DNA of 64,000 bases from Brucella pseudogrignonensis (GTDB lineage: Bacteria > Pseudomonadota > Alphaproteobacteria > Rhizobiales > Rhizobiaceae). Below the pieces are notes generated by a model, which was given only the letters and a program-made list of their open reading frames with translations, searched no databases and was not told where the DNA came from. Location of the stretch: NCBI RefSeq assembly GCF_002252525.1, contig NZ_NNRM01000053.1, positions 1-64,000 of the forward strand, written 5' to 3'. Shown here in pieces: positions 44,153-53,500 of the stretch; positions within the stretch are counted from its first letter, which is position 1; each line of letters opens with the position of its first letter. Made by a program: the position numbers and the translations under genes.

Positions 44153-45825
44153 CTTCCGCACCCTTGCTTGAAATCGACGATGTCAGCCTGCGTGTTGGCG
44201 ATAGTGCGCTGGAGATCGTCAAGCGCGCTTCCTTCTCCATAAAAGCTGGCGAAATTCTCGGCATCGTTGGTGAATCCGGCTCCGGCAAAACCATGCTCGC
44301 GCGGGCGGTCATGGGGCTGGTTCCGGCGTCCATTAAAACAAGTCATGGTGCGATCCGCTTCAAGGGGCAGAACGTGTCAACGATGTCGTCGACCGCTTTG
44401 CGCGGGCTGCGTGGCGATGGTATTGCCATGATCTTTCAGGAGCCGATGACTTCGCTTACCCCGTCACTGACTATCGGGCGGCAGCTTGAAGAAGGGCTTG
44501 AACTGCACTTTCCAGCCGAGAAGGCACAACATGCCGACTGGATCAGAGCCATGTTGTTGCGTGTTGGCATTGCCGATCCTGATCGGGCAATTGAGGCGTT
44601 CCCACATGAGTTCTCAGGTGGAATGCGCCAGCGCATCATGATCGCCTGCGCGATGCTCATGAAGCCTGATCTGCTGATCGCGGACGAGCCGACCACTGCG
44701 CTTGATGCGGTTATCCAGCGCGAGGTTATGGAGTTGTTGGTCGATCTCACGCGGGAACGTGGCACGACCGTTTTGCTGATCAGTCACGATCTTCCAATGA
44801 TTGCGCGCTATTCCAAACGTGTGGTTGTGATGCGCCATGGTGAAGTGGTTGAAACGGGCGATACCGCGGATGTTCTGGCAAAGCCCCGGCATGATTACAC
44901 CCGCAAATTGCTTTCGACATTGCCGGTTCGTGGGCCTGCGCGCCTGGTTCCAAAGGCTGATCCGCTGATCAGCGTGCGCGATCTTGTTGTCGATTTTGAA
45001 GGCCGGGGTGGCTGGTTCAAGAAAGCTGGCGGCAAACGAGCTCTGCATGGGGTTACGATTGATGTTCTGCCCAACGAGGTTGTTGCAGTGGTTGGCGGCT
45101 CGGGTTCGGGCAAGACCACGGCCGCGCGCGTGATGGCCGGGCTAATCAAGCCGAGCGAAGGGAAGTTGCTGTTCAAGGGACAGCCTGTCGAGAGACGTTC
45201 ATCCCATTATCAGGATTATCGTTATCACACGCAGATGGTGTTTCAGGACCCTTATTCATCACTCGATCCGCGTATGAAAGTGGGCGAGTTGGTCGGTGAG
45301 GCGCTGCGCTTCTCGAAAGAGCTTTCGTCCAGCCAGAAAGTGGATCGTGTTCGCGAGACACTGGAGGATGTTGGCCTCGGTGGAGATTATGCCAATCGTT
45401 ATGCGCATGAAATGTCGGGTGGTCAGCGTCAGCGTGTGGCGATTGCGCGTGCGCTCGTTCGCCGTCCCGCTTTTGTCATTGCCGATGAAGCAGTCTCGGC
45501 GCTTGACGTAACGGTGCGTGCGCAGGTTCTCGATCTCTTTGCCAAGTTGCAGCAGAGCTATGGCTTCGGTTGCCTGTTCATTACCCATGATCTGGGCGTG
45601 GTTGAACAAATTGCCGATCGTGTGGTCGTGATGAATGACGGTCGCATTATCGAGCAGGGAACGCGCGACGAGATTTTTGACGCGCCGCAAAACGACTATA
45701 CCCGCCGTCTTCTGTCAGCCATTCCAATGCTCGAACTGACGGGTGAGGGCGGCGTCAAACTCAAATGGCGCGGCGATAGTGCAAATACGAAGTCTGAAGA
45801 GGAGGGCGGTCATGTCCATCACTGA
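44149..45825 (+). CDS. Fused dipeptide-type ABC ATPase (DppD-DppF in one chain)
   Basis: A 558-residue protein with two complete ATPase domains. The first (about 1-260) has [22 protein letters not shown] and [12 protein letters not shown]. The second (about 280-540) has [22 protein letters not shown] and VIADEAVSALD; the Walker B acid pair is D-E followed by Ala in place of Pro. The first importer in this window has the same domains as two genes. The fused form is known from YejF/GsiA-type systems. The iron-sulfur-type cysteines at the end of DppD and DppF are absent. Confidence 0.92.
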   Translation: MTSAPLLEIDDVSLRVGDSALEIVKRASFSIKAGEILGIVGESGSGKTMLARAVMGLVPASIKTSHGAIRFKGQNVSTMSSTALRGLRGDGIAMIFQEPMTSLTPSLTIGRQLEEGLELHFPAEKAQHADWIRAMLLRVGIADPDRAIEAFPHEFSGGMRQRIMIACAMLMKPDLLIADEPTTALDAVIQREVMELLVDLTRERGTTVLLISHDLPMIARYSKRVVVMRHGEVVETGDTADVLAKPRHDYTRKLLSTLPVRGPARLVPKADPLISVRDLVVDFEGRGGWFKKAGGKRALHGVTIDVLPNEVVAVVGGSGSGKTTAARVMAGLIKPSEGKLLFKGQPVERRSSHYQDYRYHTQMVFQDPYSSLDPRMKVGELVGEALRFSKELSSSQKVDRVRETLEDVGLGGDYANRYAHEMSGGQRQRVAIARALVRRPAFVIADEAVSALDVTVRAQVLDLFAKLQQSYGFGCLFITHDLGVVEQIADRVVVMNDGRIIEQGTRDEIFDAPQNDYTRRLLSAIPMLELTGEGGVKLKWRGDSANTKSEEEGGHVHH

Positions 45826-46678
45826 GGAAAAGCCTGTTACTAAACGGCAGGGCCATGGCAAAAAACTCAGCTTCTACGATTTCGGAGCGACCACGTTTTT
45901 TGCAAGTCAGTTCGATCAGCGTTTCAGTTACTGCCTTTATGTCCCCGAGGACTATGATGAAGACGGCACCGAAACGCACGAACTGATCGTCATCATTCAC
46001 GGGACGGGGCGGACGGCGGCACAGTACCGCGACCACTTTGCAAATTTTGCGCGAGAGAACCGCTGCATTGTTCTGGCGCCGCTGTTTCCTGCGGGCATCG
46101 TCGTGCAGGGCGATCTTGCCAACTACAAGCGCATCGAGTTTCACGGCATTCGCTTTGATCATATTCTGCTGTCGATGATCGACGAAGTGGCCGCCAAATA
46201 TCGCCTCAAAAGCAATCGCGCCATCATGTACGGCTTTTCGGGCGGCGGGCAGTTCTGCCAGCGCTTTTTCATGCTGCATCCTCATAGGCTCAAGGCTGTC
46301 TCTATCGGAGCACCGGGCGTCGTAACTCTGCTCAATTCTGATTATGACTGGTGGGTTGGCGTTCGCGATGTTGAAGCACGTTTTGGCTGCCGCATTGATC
46401 TTGAAGCGATGAAGGCTGTTACGGTTCATACAGTGATCGGCGAGGAAGATACCGCGACTTGGGAAATCGCCATCCCGCGTGACAGCGCCTTCTGGATGGA
46501 CGGCGCCGATCTTCAGGGCGATTGCCGGATCGACCGCATTGAAGCACTGGCCAAGTCGTTTGAAGCGCATGGAATCGCGGTTCGCAGGGACAGGGTGCCG
46601 GGCGTGGCTCATGAGCCTTTCAAAGTGCTGGAGCCGGTCGAAGCATTTTTCGCGGACGTGTTGAGGTCACAAAGCTGA
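45812..46678 (+). CDS. Alpha/beta hydrolase (esterase/depolymerase-like)
   Basis: A 288-residue alpha/beta hydrolase. HGTGRTAAQYRDHF gives the oxyanion region, MYGFSGGGQFCQRFFMLHP carries the nucleophile serine, and the His is in PGVAHEPFKV. It resembles polyhydroxybutyrate-depolymerase or feruloyl-esterase-like families in its front half, but has no signal peptide, so it works inside the cell. Its start overlaps the ATPase stop by 14 bases, so it belongs to the operon. It presumably de-esterifies or hydrolyses an imported compound. Confidence 0.82.
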   Translation: MSITEEKPVTKRQGHGKKLSFYDFGATTFFASQFDQRFSYCLYVPEDYDEDGTETHELIVIIHGTGRTAAQYRDHFANFARENRCIVLAPLFPAGIVVQGDLANYKRIEFHGIRFDHILLSMIDEVAAKYRLKSNRAIMYGFSGGGQFCQRFFMLHPHRLKAVSIGAPGVVTLLNSDYDWWVGVRDVEARFGCRIDLEAMKAVTVHTVIGEEDTATWEIAIPRDSAFWMDGADLQGDCRIDRIEALAKSFEAHGIAVRRDRVPGVAHEPFKVLEPVEAFFADVLRSQS

Positions 46679-46716
46679 CCATACCGCTAAATCAAAAACA
46701 AAAAGGGGAAACCAAA

Positions 46717-48279
46717 ATGTTCAATCCAATTTCAATCCGCTCTGCACTCAGCATTGCGCTTCTTGGCCTCAGCGCCACATCCTTCCAAGCACATGCTGCA
46801 GACGATGAGACCTTGCGCGTCGCCATTCACTCTGATGTTGCGAGCATCAATCCGGGCGTCAATCGCGATGCCAATGCCGATATGGTTGTTGCCCATATTG
46901 CCGAAGGTCTGGTCGCTTATGGCGACGATCTCGCAATCAAGCCGATGCTGGCTGAGAGCTGGACCTCGAATGCCGATCATACGGTCTATGAATTCAAATT
47001 GCGCAAAGGCGTCAAGTTCCAGAATGGCAAAGACCTGACTGCCAAGGATGTCGTCTGGAATTTCGAGCGTTATCTCAAGCCGGATACAGCGTTTCAATGC
47101 GTCAATCGCTATAATGGCAAGGTCGATTCCGAGTTGAAGACGGTCGAGGCTGTTGATGACAACACGGTGCGCTTCAGCTTCGCAGCTCCTGCGCCAAACT
47201 TTGTCATCACCATGGCTACCATCCAGTGTACCCCTTGGATACTGAGCCCGGAATCCGTTGATGCGGATGGCAAGTTTGTAAAGCCGATTGGTACAGGTCC
47301 CTATGCTTTTTCCAAATGGGAGCGTGGCCGTTATCTGGACCTGACCCGTTTCGATGATTATTCGGCTCTGTCCGGCGATCTCGACGGTCTGGGAGGGAAC
47401 AAGAAAGGTCATGTAAAGACCATTCAGTTCATGACTGTTCCAGATTCCAGCACGCGCACGAATGGTCTGCTTTCCGGTGAGATCGACTTCATCGATGAAG
47501 TGGAGCCAACTGGTGTCAAGGATCTGGAAGCGAAGGGCATGAAGGTCAATGTGCAGCAGACGCCTTCATGGATGGTGCTTCAAATTCAGTCCACTTCCGA
47601 TAAGCTGAAAGATCCGCAGATGCGTCAGGCGATTGCTCACGCCATCGATCTTAACCAGCTGGCAACGGCGATCGGTGAGGGCATTTATGCGCCAAACCCG
47701 TCGGTCATTGCACCAAACACAATCTATTCGGATAATCAGGCGGCTGCCTGGCCTGCATACGATCCAGCCAAAGCGCAGGAGCTGCTGACCAAGGCAGGAT
47801 ATAAGGGCGAACCGATCAGCCTTCTGGTCGCCAACCGACAGAACCGCGTGCAGGTTGCCACGATTGTTCAGGCATTTCTTGCAGCCTCCGGCATCAATGC
47901 GCAGCTCGAAGTGCGCGACTGGGCGACCCAGCTCGATCAGTATCGTCGTGGCGCCTATGAACTTGCTGTTTTCGCTTATTCAGCCCGCCTTGATCCGCTG
48001 TTGTCTTTCCAGTCGATGATCGGTGACAAGAAGGTCGATGCCGCACGCCAGTGGGACGATGCCAAGGCGGAAGACCTTCTCAAGCAGGTTTCTGCGAAAA
48101 GCGACGTCGAAGAACGCAAGAAGCTCTTCAACGAACTCAACACGCTGATGGGTGAGCAGGTTCCGATCCTTGGTCTGGTAAACTTGCCATCGATCACCGC
48201 TGCCGGTCCAAAAGTGAACGATTTCAAGGGCTGGGCTGGTGATACGCTTCGCTTCTGGACGATCAGCAAGGCACAGTAA
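46717..48279 (+). CDS. Periplasmic binding protein, peptide/nickel ABC family (second system)
   Basis: A 520-residue family 5 solute-binding protein with a signal peptide of about 27 residues (cleavage near AHA-ADD). Landmarks are SDVASINPGVNRDANADMVV, EGLVAYGDDLAIKPMLAESW, LRKGVKFQNGKDLTAKDVVW and MRQAIAHAIDLNQLA. It is the extracytoplasmic receptor for the fused-ATPase importer. AAAGGGGAAA precedes the ATG. Confidence 0.92.
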   Translation: MFNPISIRSALSIALLGLSATSFQAHAADDETLRVAIHSDVASINPGVNRDANADMVVAHIAEGLVAYGDDLAIKPMLAESWTSNADHTVYEFKLRKGVKFQNGKDLTAKDVVWNFERYLKPDTAFQCVNRYNGKVDSELKTVEAVDDNTVRFSFAAPAPNFVITMATIQCTPWILSPESVDADGKFVKPIGTGPYAFSKWERGRYLDLTRFDDYSALSGDLDGLGGNKKGHVKTIQFMTVPDSSTRTNGLLSGEIDFIDEVEPTGVKDLEAKGMKVNVQQTPSWMVLQIQSTSDKLKDPQMRQAIAHAIDLNQLATAIGEGIYAPNPSVIAPNTIYSDNQAAAWPAYDPAKAQELLTKAGYKGEPISLLVANRQNRVQVATIVQAFLAASGINAQLEVRDWATQLDQYRRGAYELAVFAYSARLDPLLSFQSMIGDKKVDAARQWDDAKAEDLLKQVSAKSDVEERKKLFNELNTLMGEQVPILGLVNLPSITAAGPKVNDFKGWAGDTLRFWTISKAQ

Positions 48280-48316
48280 ACGCTCCGCTTCACGAGCTTA
48301 GCATTGGGATAACCCC

Positions 48317-49753
48317 ATGACGTCTACATCCTTTGACTACACCCGGACCGACGCTATCGGTCTGGGAGAGGCCATTCGCGCAAAAATTCTGTCGCCGCGT
48401 GAGGCTGTTCATGAGGCATTTGCAGCGATTGATCGGTGCAATCCTAAGCTGAATGCTGTGATCCACGAGATGCGCGATCAGGCGGAAGAACAGCTTAAAT
48501 CGCTGCTGCCAGAGGGTCCGCTTAGCGGTGTTCCGGTTCTGTTGAAGGATGATTGCCCTTCCTATGCCGGTGCAGCAATGTCCTTTGGATGTCGTGCGGC
48601 AAAGGGAAATATCTCGCAGCGCGATCATGAACTCGTCAAACGCTATAAGTCCGCTGGTCTGGTGGTGGTGGGTAAAACCAATTTGCCGGAGTTTTCCTGC
48701 AATATCGCAACGGAATCCTCGCTTCATGGAACGGCACTCAATCCCTGGGATGTGACACGCAGCATTGGCGGTTCTTCCGGCGGTGCGGCAGCGGCAGTTG
48801 CCGCGCGTATGGTGCCTGTGGCCTATGGCAATGACGGAGCAGGCTCGATCCGTATCCCCGCATCTTGTGGCGGGCTTTTCGGGCTGCGTCCGTCGCGCGG
48901 GCGTGTCCCATGCGGTCCGGTTTCGACAGAAAACTGGGGCGGAATGGTCAGCCATCATGTGTTGACGCGCTCGGTTCGCGATTCTGCAATGATGCTTGAT
49001 CTGACAGATGCGCTTGAACCGGGTTCGCTTTACGCAGCCCCGGCCAAGACGGACTTGTTCGTAAACAGTGTCAGAATGGCCCCGCGGAAACTTCGTATCG
49101 GCGTCTGGCAGAAGTCTGATCTGCGTCATGATCTGGATGAGGAGACAGTCGCAGCACTTGAGGCGACGATTGCGTTGTGCGAACGGCTCGGACATAACGT
49201 TGTTCGGGTGAAGCCTGATTTTGACGGCGTTGAGCTTGCGGGTGCCGTACAAAAACTGATCGCCGTTTACACCGCAATTGAAGTGGCCGATGTTGCCGCG
49301 ACAATGGCAAAGCCTGCCAACGACCTCTATTTTGAGCCTTCAAATCTGGGATTGGCCGCTTACGGCGATGGCTTGGCTGCGACAGAGGTTATTCAAGCGC
49401 GTTTGACCGCAAACAGTACGGCGCGCAGTTTTAGTCGTCTGTTTGAAGAATGCGATGTGGTGTTAAGCCCGGTCATGCCGGTTGGATCATTTCCGCTTGG
49501 GATGCTCGACATGCGATCACCCGACTGGAAGGGGTTTGCCCGGCAGTTTCTCGAGCTGACAACCTTCACCCATCCGGTAAACGCTGCTGGCTTGCCTGCG
49601 ATGAGTGTCCCACTTCACGAAACGTCTGATGGTTTGCCAATCGGCAGCCAGTTCATTGCTCCTTATGGGGCCGAAAATCTGCTATTCGAACTTGCAGGTC
49701 AGTTGGAAGCCATGTGCCCATGGTCTGATCGACTACCCGCCATTCACGCCTGA
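48317..49753 (+). CDS. Amidase-signature family amidase
   Basis: A 478-residue amidase of the Ser-cisSer-Lys type. The lysine is in GVPVLLKDDC. The serine pair is in TRSIGGSSGGAAAAVAARM (bridging serine in the glycine-serine run) and DGAGSIRIPASCGGLFGLRPS (nucleophile). Family members hydrolyse amide bonds in glutamine-like, aryl or acyl amides. In this operon it may complete the breakdown begun by the C45 hydrolase or esterase. No signal peptide is seen. It lies 37 bases after the binding-protein stop. Confidence 0.9.
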   Translation: MTSTSFDYTRTDAIGLGEAIRAKILSPREAVHEAFAAIDRCNPKLNAVIHEMRDQAEEQLKSLLPEGPLSGVPVLLKDDCPSYAGAAMSFGCRAAKGNISQRDHELVKRYKSAGLVVVGKTNLPEFSCNIATESSLHGTALNPWDVTRSIGGSSGGAAAAVAARMVPVAYGNDGAGSIRIPASCGGLFGLRPSRGRVPCGPVSTENWGGMVSHHVLTRSVRDSAMMLDLTDALEPGSLYAAPAKTDLFVNSVRMAPRKLRIGVWQKSDLRHDLDEETVAALEATIALCERLGHNVVRVKPDFDGVELAGAVQKLIAVYTAIEVADVAATMAKPANDLYFEPSNLGLAAYGDGLAATEVIQARLTANSTARSFSRLFEECDVVLSPVMPVGSFPLGMLDMRSPDWKGFARQFLELTTFTHPVNAAGLPAMSVPLHETSDGLPIGSQFIAPYGAENLLFELAGQLEAMCPWSDRLPAIHA

Positions 49754-49769
49754 AATCAAGAGACAAGCG

Positions 49770-50396
49770 ATGCTCTATACAAAGCCCTATTTCCAGCCGT
49801 CCGATACGACCGAGGTTTTCGATCTCGTTGATAGAACGGTGCTTGGTACTTTGATCACCAGCCATGAGGGAGGCGTTGCTATATCGCACCCTGTCTTCAT
49901 GATGGATCGAACACGCGGCGAAAACGGCACGCTGGTCTCGCATGTTGCTGCATCCAACGATCATGTTGAGTTTTTGAAACGCGGCCTGCCATCAATCGCA
50001 ATCCTGATGGATGCTGGTCATTATGTATCATCGTCATGGTATCCGGGTTATCCGGAAAGGGACAGCGCGCCAACCTGGAGCTTCATGGTTGCTCATATCC
50101 ATGGCGCGCCCAAAATCCTGTCGGAAGCAGCGACCGCCAAACATCTCCACGAGCTCGTCAAGCATATGGAAAAGGGTCGTGACAAGCCTTGGCAGATGAA
50201 GGAACTCGGTCCCGGTGGTCTGGAGCGGCGTCTGCCCAATATCGTCGGCTACGAAATGCCGATTGAGAAGATGGAAATCAAGTTCAAGCTCGGGCAGGAC
50301 GAACGGTCGGCAGATATGAGTGCTGCGATCAAAAAACTGCGCGAAGAGGGGCGGGAAGACGTTGCCGAAATGATGGCGCGTCACTGCAAGCTTTAG
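49770..50396 (+). CDS. FMN-binding PaiB-like protein
   Basis: A 208-residue protein of the PaiB/FMN-binding split-barrel family (MYTKPYFQPSDTTEV-like start, LGTLITSHEGG, VSHVAASNDHVEF, GHYVSSSWYPGYPE and the end LPNIVGYEMPIEKMEIKFKLGQ). In Bacillus PaiB is linked to sporulation and protease control. In proteobacteria such genes often neighbour degradation operons, and the biochemical role is unclear; FMN-dependent redox is possible. The start was taken 16 bases after the amidase stop; a long in-frame extension overlapping the amidase is rejected. Confidence 0.85.
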   Translation: MLYTKPYFQPSDTTEVFDLVDRTVLGTLITSHEGGVAISHPVFMMDRTRGENGTLVSHVAASNDHVEFLKRGLPSIAILMDAGHYVSSSWYPGYPERDSAPTWSFMVAHIHGAPKILSEAATAKHLHELVKHMEKGRDKPWQMKELGPGGLERRLPNIVGYEMPIEKMEIKFKLGQDERSADMSAAIKKLREEGREDVAEMMARHCKL

Positions 50397-50627
50397 AGTG
50401 CCATGTGCCTGTTTTGGCGTGTGCAGCTCTCTATAAAACTTTGTAAATGCTGAATAATTTAACCTTAACCCGTTCCGGGTTTAAGGAAGTTACAATAAAA
50501 TCCAGATGGGGGATTTGAGTTGATGACGGGGCGGGGCGCTTTGTCGATATCAGGCACGTAATCCAGCATTCACAGTCATAGCAGGCCGCCGGTTTTAGTG
50601 AGTTCCGGCAGTCTGTTCTCAGCACGA

Positions 50628-50644
50628 CGGAAAGTCTCTTTCCG
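50628..50644 (+). promoter_or_regulatory. Short hairpin in the porin leader
   Basis: CGGAAAG (50628-50634) pairs with CTTTCCG (50638-50644), 45 bases before the porin start codon. The 293 bases between the PaiB-like gene and the porin hold nothing else I can name. Confidence 0.25.
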
Positions 50645-50689
50645 CCGAAAAACTCCTATTGTCTAAAATCAAAGGGGACACTTACTCAA

Positions 50690-51781
50690 ATGAAGAAAAT
50701 TCTAGCTGCATCGGTCGCTGTTCTAGCAATGTCGCAAGTTGCATCGGCTGCCGATACCATTGTTGCACCTGAGCCTGAAGCTGTTGAATATGTTCGCGTT
50801 TGCGATGCCTATGGCAAGGGTTATTTCTATATTCCCGGAACCGAAACCTGCCTGCGTTTTGCTGGTTATGTGCGTTATGATGTCAGTGGTGGCGATAATG
50901 CTTATGCGCGCGTACCGAGCACCCGGGATATGGATACTTATGCGCAGCTGACCCGTTTCACTTTCCGCTCATTTACTGGAACCGAAACCGAACTTGGTAC
51001 ACTCAAGACAGTCACTGAAGTTCGTTATCAGTGGTACAATGGTGCAGATTCTTCATCGTCAGGCTCCCTGCGTCTCGGCTTTATCGAGCTGGGTGGTTTG
51101 CGCGTCGGTCTCGATCAATCGGCCTTTGTGACATTCACGGACTATTTGGGCAATGTGCTCAATGATGACGTCATTCTTGCCGGTGGTTATCGCACGAACC
51201 TCATCAGCTATACCTACAAAAACAAGGAGGGCTTCTCGGCTACCTTGTCACTTGAACAGGGTGGAAACACAGATGCGGACGTCGATGTTACCATCGATGA
51301 TTACATGCCGCATGTGGTGGGTGGTCTGAAATATGCACAGTCATGGGGTAGCATTGCAGGTGTAGCGGCCTATGACGCGCGCAACGAAGAATGGGCAGGT
51401 AAGGTCAAGGTCGACCTCAAATTGAACGACAAGTTCTCGGTCTGGTCGCAGTTCGCCTATAAATCCAATGATGACCATTACAAAGCCAATGCCAATGGCG
51501 AAGTCTATCGTATGGTGGACAGCTTCTACGGTACATGGGGTGGCGATTGGGCTTTGTGGGGCGGTCTTGCCTATCAGGCAACAGAAAAGGCAAAGCTCAA
51601 CCTGCAGGTTGGTTATGATGCCAGCGAAACGCTGATGGCGACCGGCAATGTGAGCTATGCACTGGTGCCGGGCTTCAACATCACCCCGGAACTCACCTAT
51701 GTTCAGTGGAATAACAAGCGTATTGCGCTTGATGGTGAAGACGCATTCGGTTTGAAAGTCCGCTTCCAGCGTTCATTCTAA
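50690..51781 (+). CDS. Outer-membrane porin, Omp2 family of Brucellaceae
   Basis: A 363-residue porin with a signal peptide of 20 residues (cleavage near ASA-AD). It has the family start EYVRVCDAYGKGYFYIPGTETC with its cysteine pair, then RFAGYVRYDV. Sixteen-stranded barrels of this class form trimers that pass small hydrophilic solutes. The C-terminus ends with the aromatic residue of VRFQRSF, as expected for barrel assembly. Compared with Brucella Omp2a and Omp2b it is a related extra copy. It stands alone, convergent with the ROK regulator gene. AAAGGGG lies about 12 bases before the ATG. Confidence 0.9.
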   Translation: MKKILAASVAVLAMSQVASAADTIVAPEPEAVEYVRVCDAYGKGYFYIPGTETCLRFAGYVRYDVSGGDNAYARVPSTRDMDTYAQLTRFTFRSFTGTETELGTLKTVTEVRYQWYNGADSSSSGSLRLGFIELGGLRVGLDQSAFVTFTDYLGNVLNDDVILAGGYRTNLISYTYKNKEGFSATLSLEQGGNTDADVDVTIDDYMPHVVGGLKYAQSWGSIAGVAAYDARNEEWAGKVKVDLKLNDKFSVWSQFAYKSNDDHYKANANGEVYRMVDSFYGTWGGDWALWGGLAYQATEKAKLNLQVGYDASETLMATGNVSYALVPGFNITPELTYVQWNNKRIALDGEDAFGLKVRFQRSF

Positions 51782-51795
51782 GTGGTCAAAGAGAA

Positions 51796-51825
51796 CTGGC
51801 GCTGTCTGTATGCAGGCAGCGCCAG
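51796..51825. terminator. Hairpin between porin and ROK gene, possible terminator
   Basis: CTGGCGCTG (51796-51804) pairs with CAGCGCCAG (51817-51825), between two convergent stop codons. No clear T-run follows on either strand, so function is uncertain. Confidence 0.45.
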
Positions 51826-51835
51826 CGGCTAACCA

Positions 51836-53122
51836 TCAGGCGCTGTCTTTGAAGAGGACGCTCTGGTCGAAAAGATAGCGATGGGAGAGCGGCAGGCTTG
51901 CAGCGCCCATCGCTTTTCCATGAACACCGACTTTCCCTTCAATGATTTCGGGTGCCGAAAGACCTTGCAGGTCGATGCGCGTTAGCTCAAGCTTAGTTGC
52001 TTCGACGATGCTGTGGCGGACATTTTCTGGCAACCAGCCGTCAATAATCGCTGCAGGGAAATCAATCACAGATGCGGCTGCAACTGCCGCATGGGCCAGG
52101 CCGCGCGCCGCCAATGCAACCCACTCGTCTAGTAATTGACCGAAATCCGGCCAGCTTTCCGGGGAAAGCCACAGCTCTTCCGACGAGATACCGTGCTCAC
52201 GCAACATGCGTTCAAGCACGAAGAGCGAGGCAGTATCGATCAACTGAATTGTTTCGCGAGCATCGTCTGTTCCGCGCATACGCATAGGCATGGAGCCAAG
52301 CGCTCCAGCGTTGCCGGTGCGACCCGGATAGAGTGTGTTGTTTAGAACCACACCGCCACCGATAAATGACCCGATTGAGAAATAGACAAAATCGGTAAAT
52401 TCAGGCCCGCGCCCGAATGTCAGCTCGGCGCCGCAGGCGGCAGTTCCGTCATTTTGCAGAAAAACAGGAAATGGCAAAGCTGACCCGAAATCATGGATCA
52501 GATCGGCATCAAGCCAAGCATTCATATCGGCGGCAGGTGCACCAACTTCCTCGACCCAGTTCCAGAGTTCGAACGGAAGCGCAATACCGAGGCCCGCAAT
52601 ACGGGTGCGTTTATCTGCATCAAGGGCTACCGTAAACTCATTGATACTATCGAAAGCGAATTGGCGAATTTTATCGGGAACGGGCCAGGAATATGTGACG
52701 TGGCGGCGCTGCCGGATGTGACCGAGAAAATCCATCAGGATGATCTCTGCACTGCGCCGTCCAATCTTGAGGCCAAAGGAAAAGACACCATCGGCAGCAA
52801 GCCGCATGGGCATGGATGGTTGCCCCACACGCCCGCGCACGCGTTCGCCTTGTGTAATGAGGCCATCTTTTTCGAGTTCGCGAATGATCACAGAAATGGT
52901 TTGTGCGGAAAGCCCGGTCTTCCTCGCAATATCAGCGCGCGCCATTGCACCATGTCGGCGCACCAGCGCCAGTACAAGGCGTTCATTATAGGCGCGAACG
53001 CCAATTTGATTGGATCCACGATTAATACTCGCCCCGGTTTCGGCAAATTGTGGCAAAGCGGATCCAGCTGCTGCGGGTTCGCCGCGCTGCTCAGAACCAC
53101 GTTCTGAAGTGTGCCTGACCAT
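51836..53122 (-). CDS. ROK-family repressor, likely regulator of the frc operon
   Basis: A 428-residue ROK/NagC-XylR protein. The N-terminal winged helix is IARKTGLSAQTISVIIRELEKDGLI. The C-terminal sugar-kinase-like domain has FLQNDGTAACGAELTFG and FSIGSFIGGGVVLNNTLYPG. The usual zinc-binding CxCGxxGC motif is not seen. It is divergent from frcBCA with a palindromic operator in between. It probably represses transport until sugar is bound. The start at 53122 follows GGGAGAGGAT; an in-frame start 66 bases further out lacks support. Confidence 0.87.
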   Translation of the reverse strand: MVRHTSERGSEQRGEPAAAGSALPQFAETGASINRGSNQIGVRAYNERLVLALVRRHGAMARADIARKTGLSAQTISVIIRELEKDGLITQGERVRGRVGQPSMPMRLAADGVFSFGLKIGRRSAEIILMDFLGHIRQRRHVTYSWPVPDKIRQFAFDSINEFTVALDADKRTRIAGLGIALPFELWNWVEEVGAPAADMNAWLDADLIHDFGSALPFPVFLQNDGTAACGAELTFGRGPEFTDFVYFSIGSFIGGGVVLNNTLYPGRTGNAGALGSMPMRMRGTDDARETIQLIDTASLFVLERMLREHGISSEELWLSPESWPDFGQLLDEWVALAARGLAHAAVAAASVIDFPAAIIDGWLPENVRHSIVEATKLELTRIDLQGLSAPEIIEGKVGVHGKAMGAASLPLSHRYLFDQSVLFKDSA

Positions 53123-53500
53123 ATCCTCTCCCAAGGTCCCGCATGTTGAAATCGCGCCCGGAAATGTGTGAAACGATCTTCGGAACAAGATGCGCGAATA
53201 AACATAAGCTTAGCGCGTCGATCTGGTTCAATCAGATCCAAGCGCGCTTTATCGTCGATTGGCCTACTCCATTCGATGAAGCAGAAAAAGCCCTCATTTG
53301 TCGAACATGTTAAATAAAAACATCAACTTAAGCGCCGGAATCGTACTTTAAGCAAACAAGCCAGCCTTAATCTCCCAGCCAGAGAGTGGCACAGCAAATT
53401 AATAAATCAAGTGGATTTATTAATTGACTCTGTTGCGAAGCCGTGTTTTGCTTTCATCACGCCGGGGGAAGAGGAACCGGTTTCACTCTGGGAGGAGTTC
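53123..53500. promoter_or_regulatory. Divergent control region between ROK gene and frcB
   Basis: A 378-base gap. At 53397-53425 the arms AATTAATAAATC and GATTTATTAATT are exact inverted copies around a 5-base spacer, 76 bases before frcB. A/T-rich palindromes of this kind are typical ROK operators. A related TTAAATAAAAACATCAAC stretch lies about 90 bases upstream. Nothing else is apparent in the rest of the gap. Confidence 0.6.

Noticed and set aside
45761-46612. Minus-strand open frame opposite the alpha/beta hydrolase
   Set aside because: No family likeness, and the plus-strand protein has a full hydrolase signature.
48290-49252. Minus-strand open frame of about 320 codons opposite the amidase gene
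   Set aside because: It lies fully over a clear amidase with intact catalytic motifs and has a low-complexity, Cys/His/Arg-rich composition typical of shadow frames.
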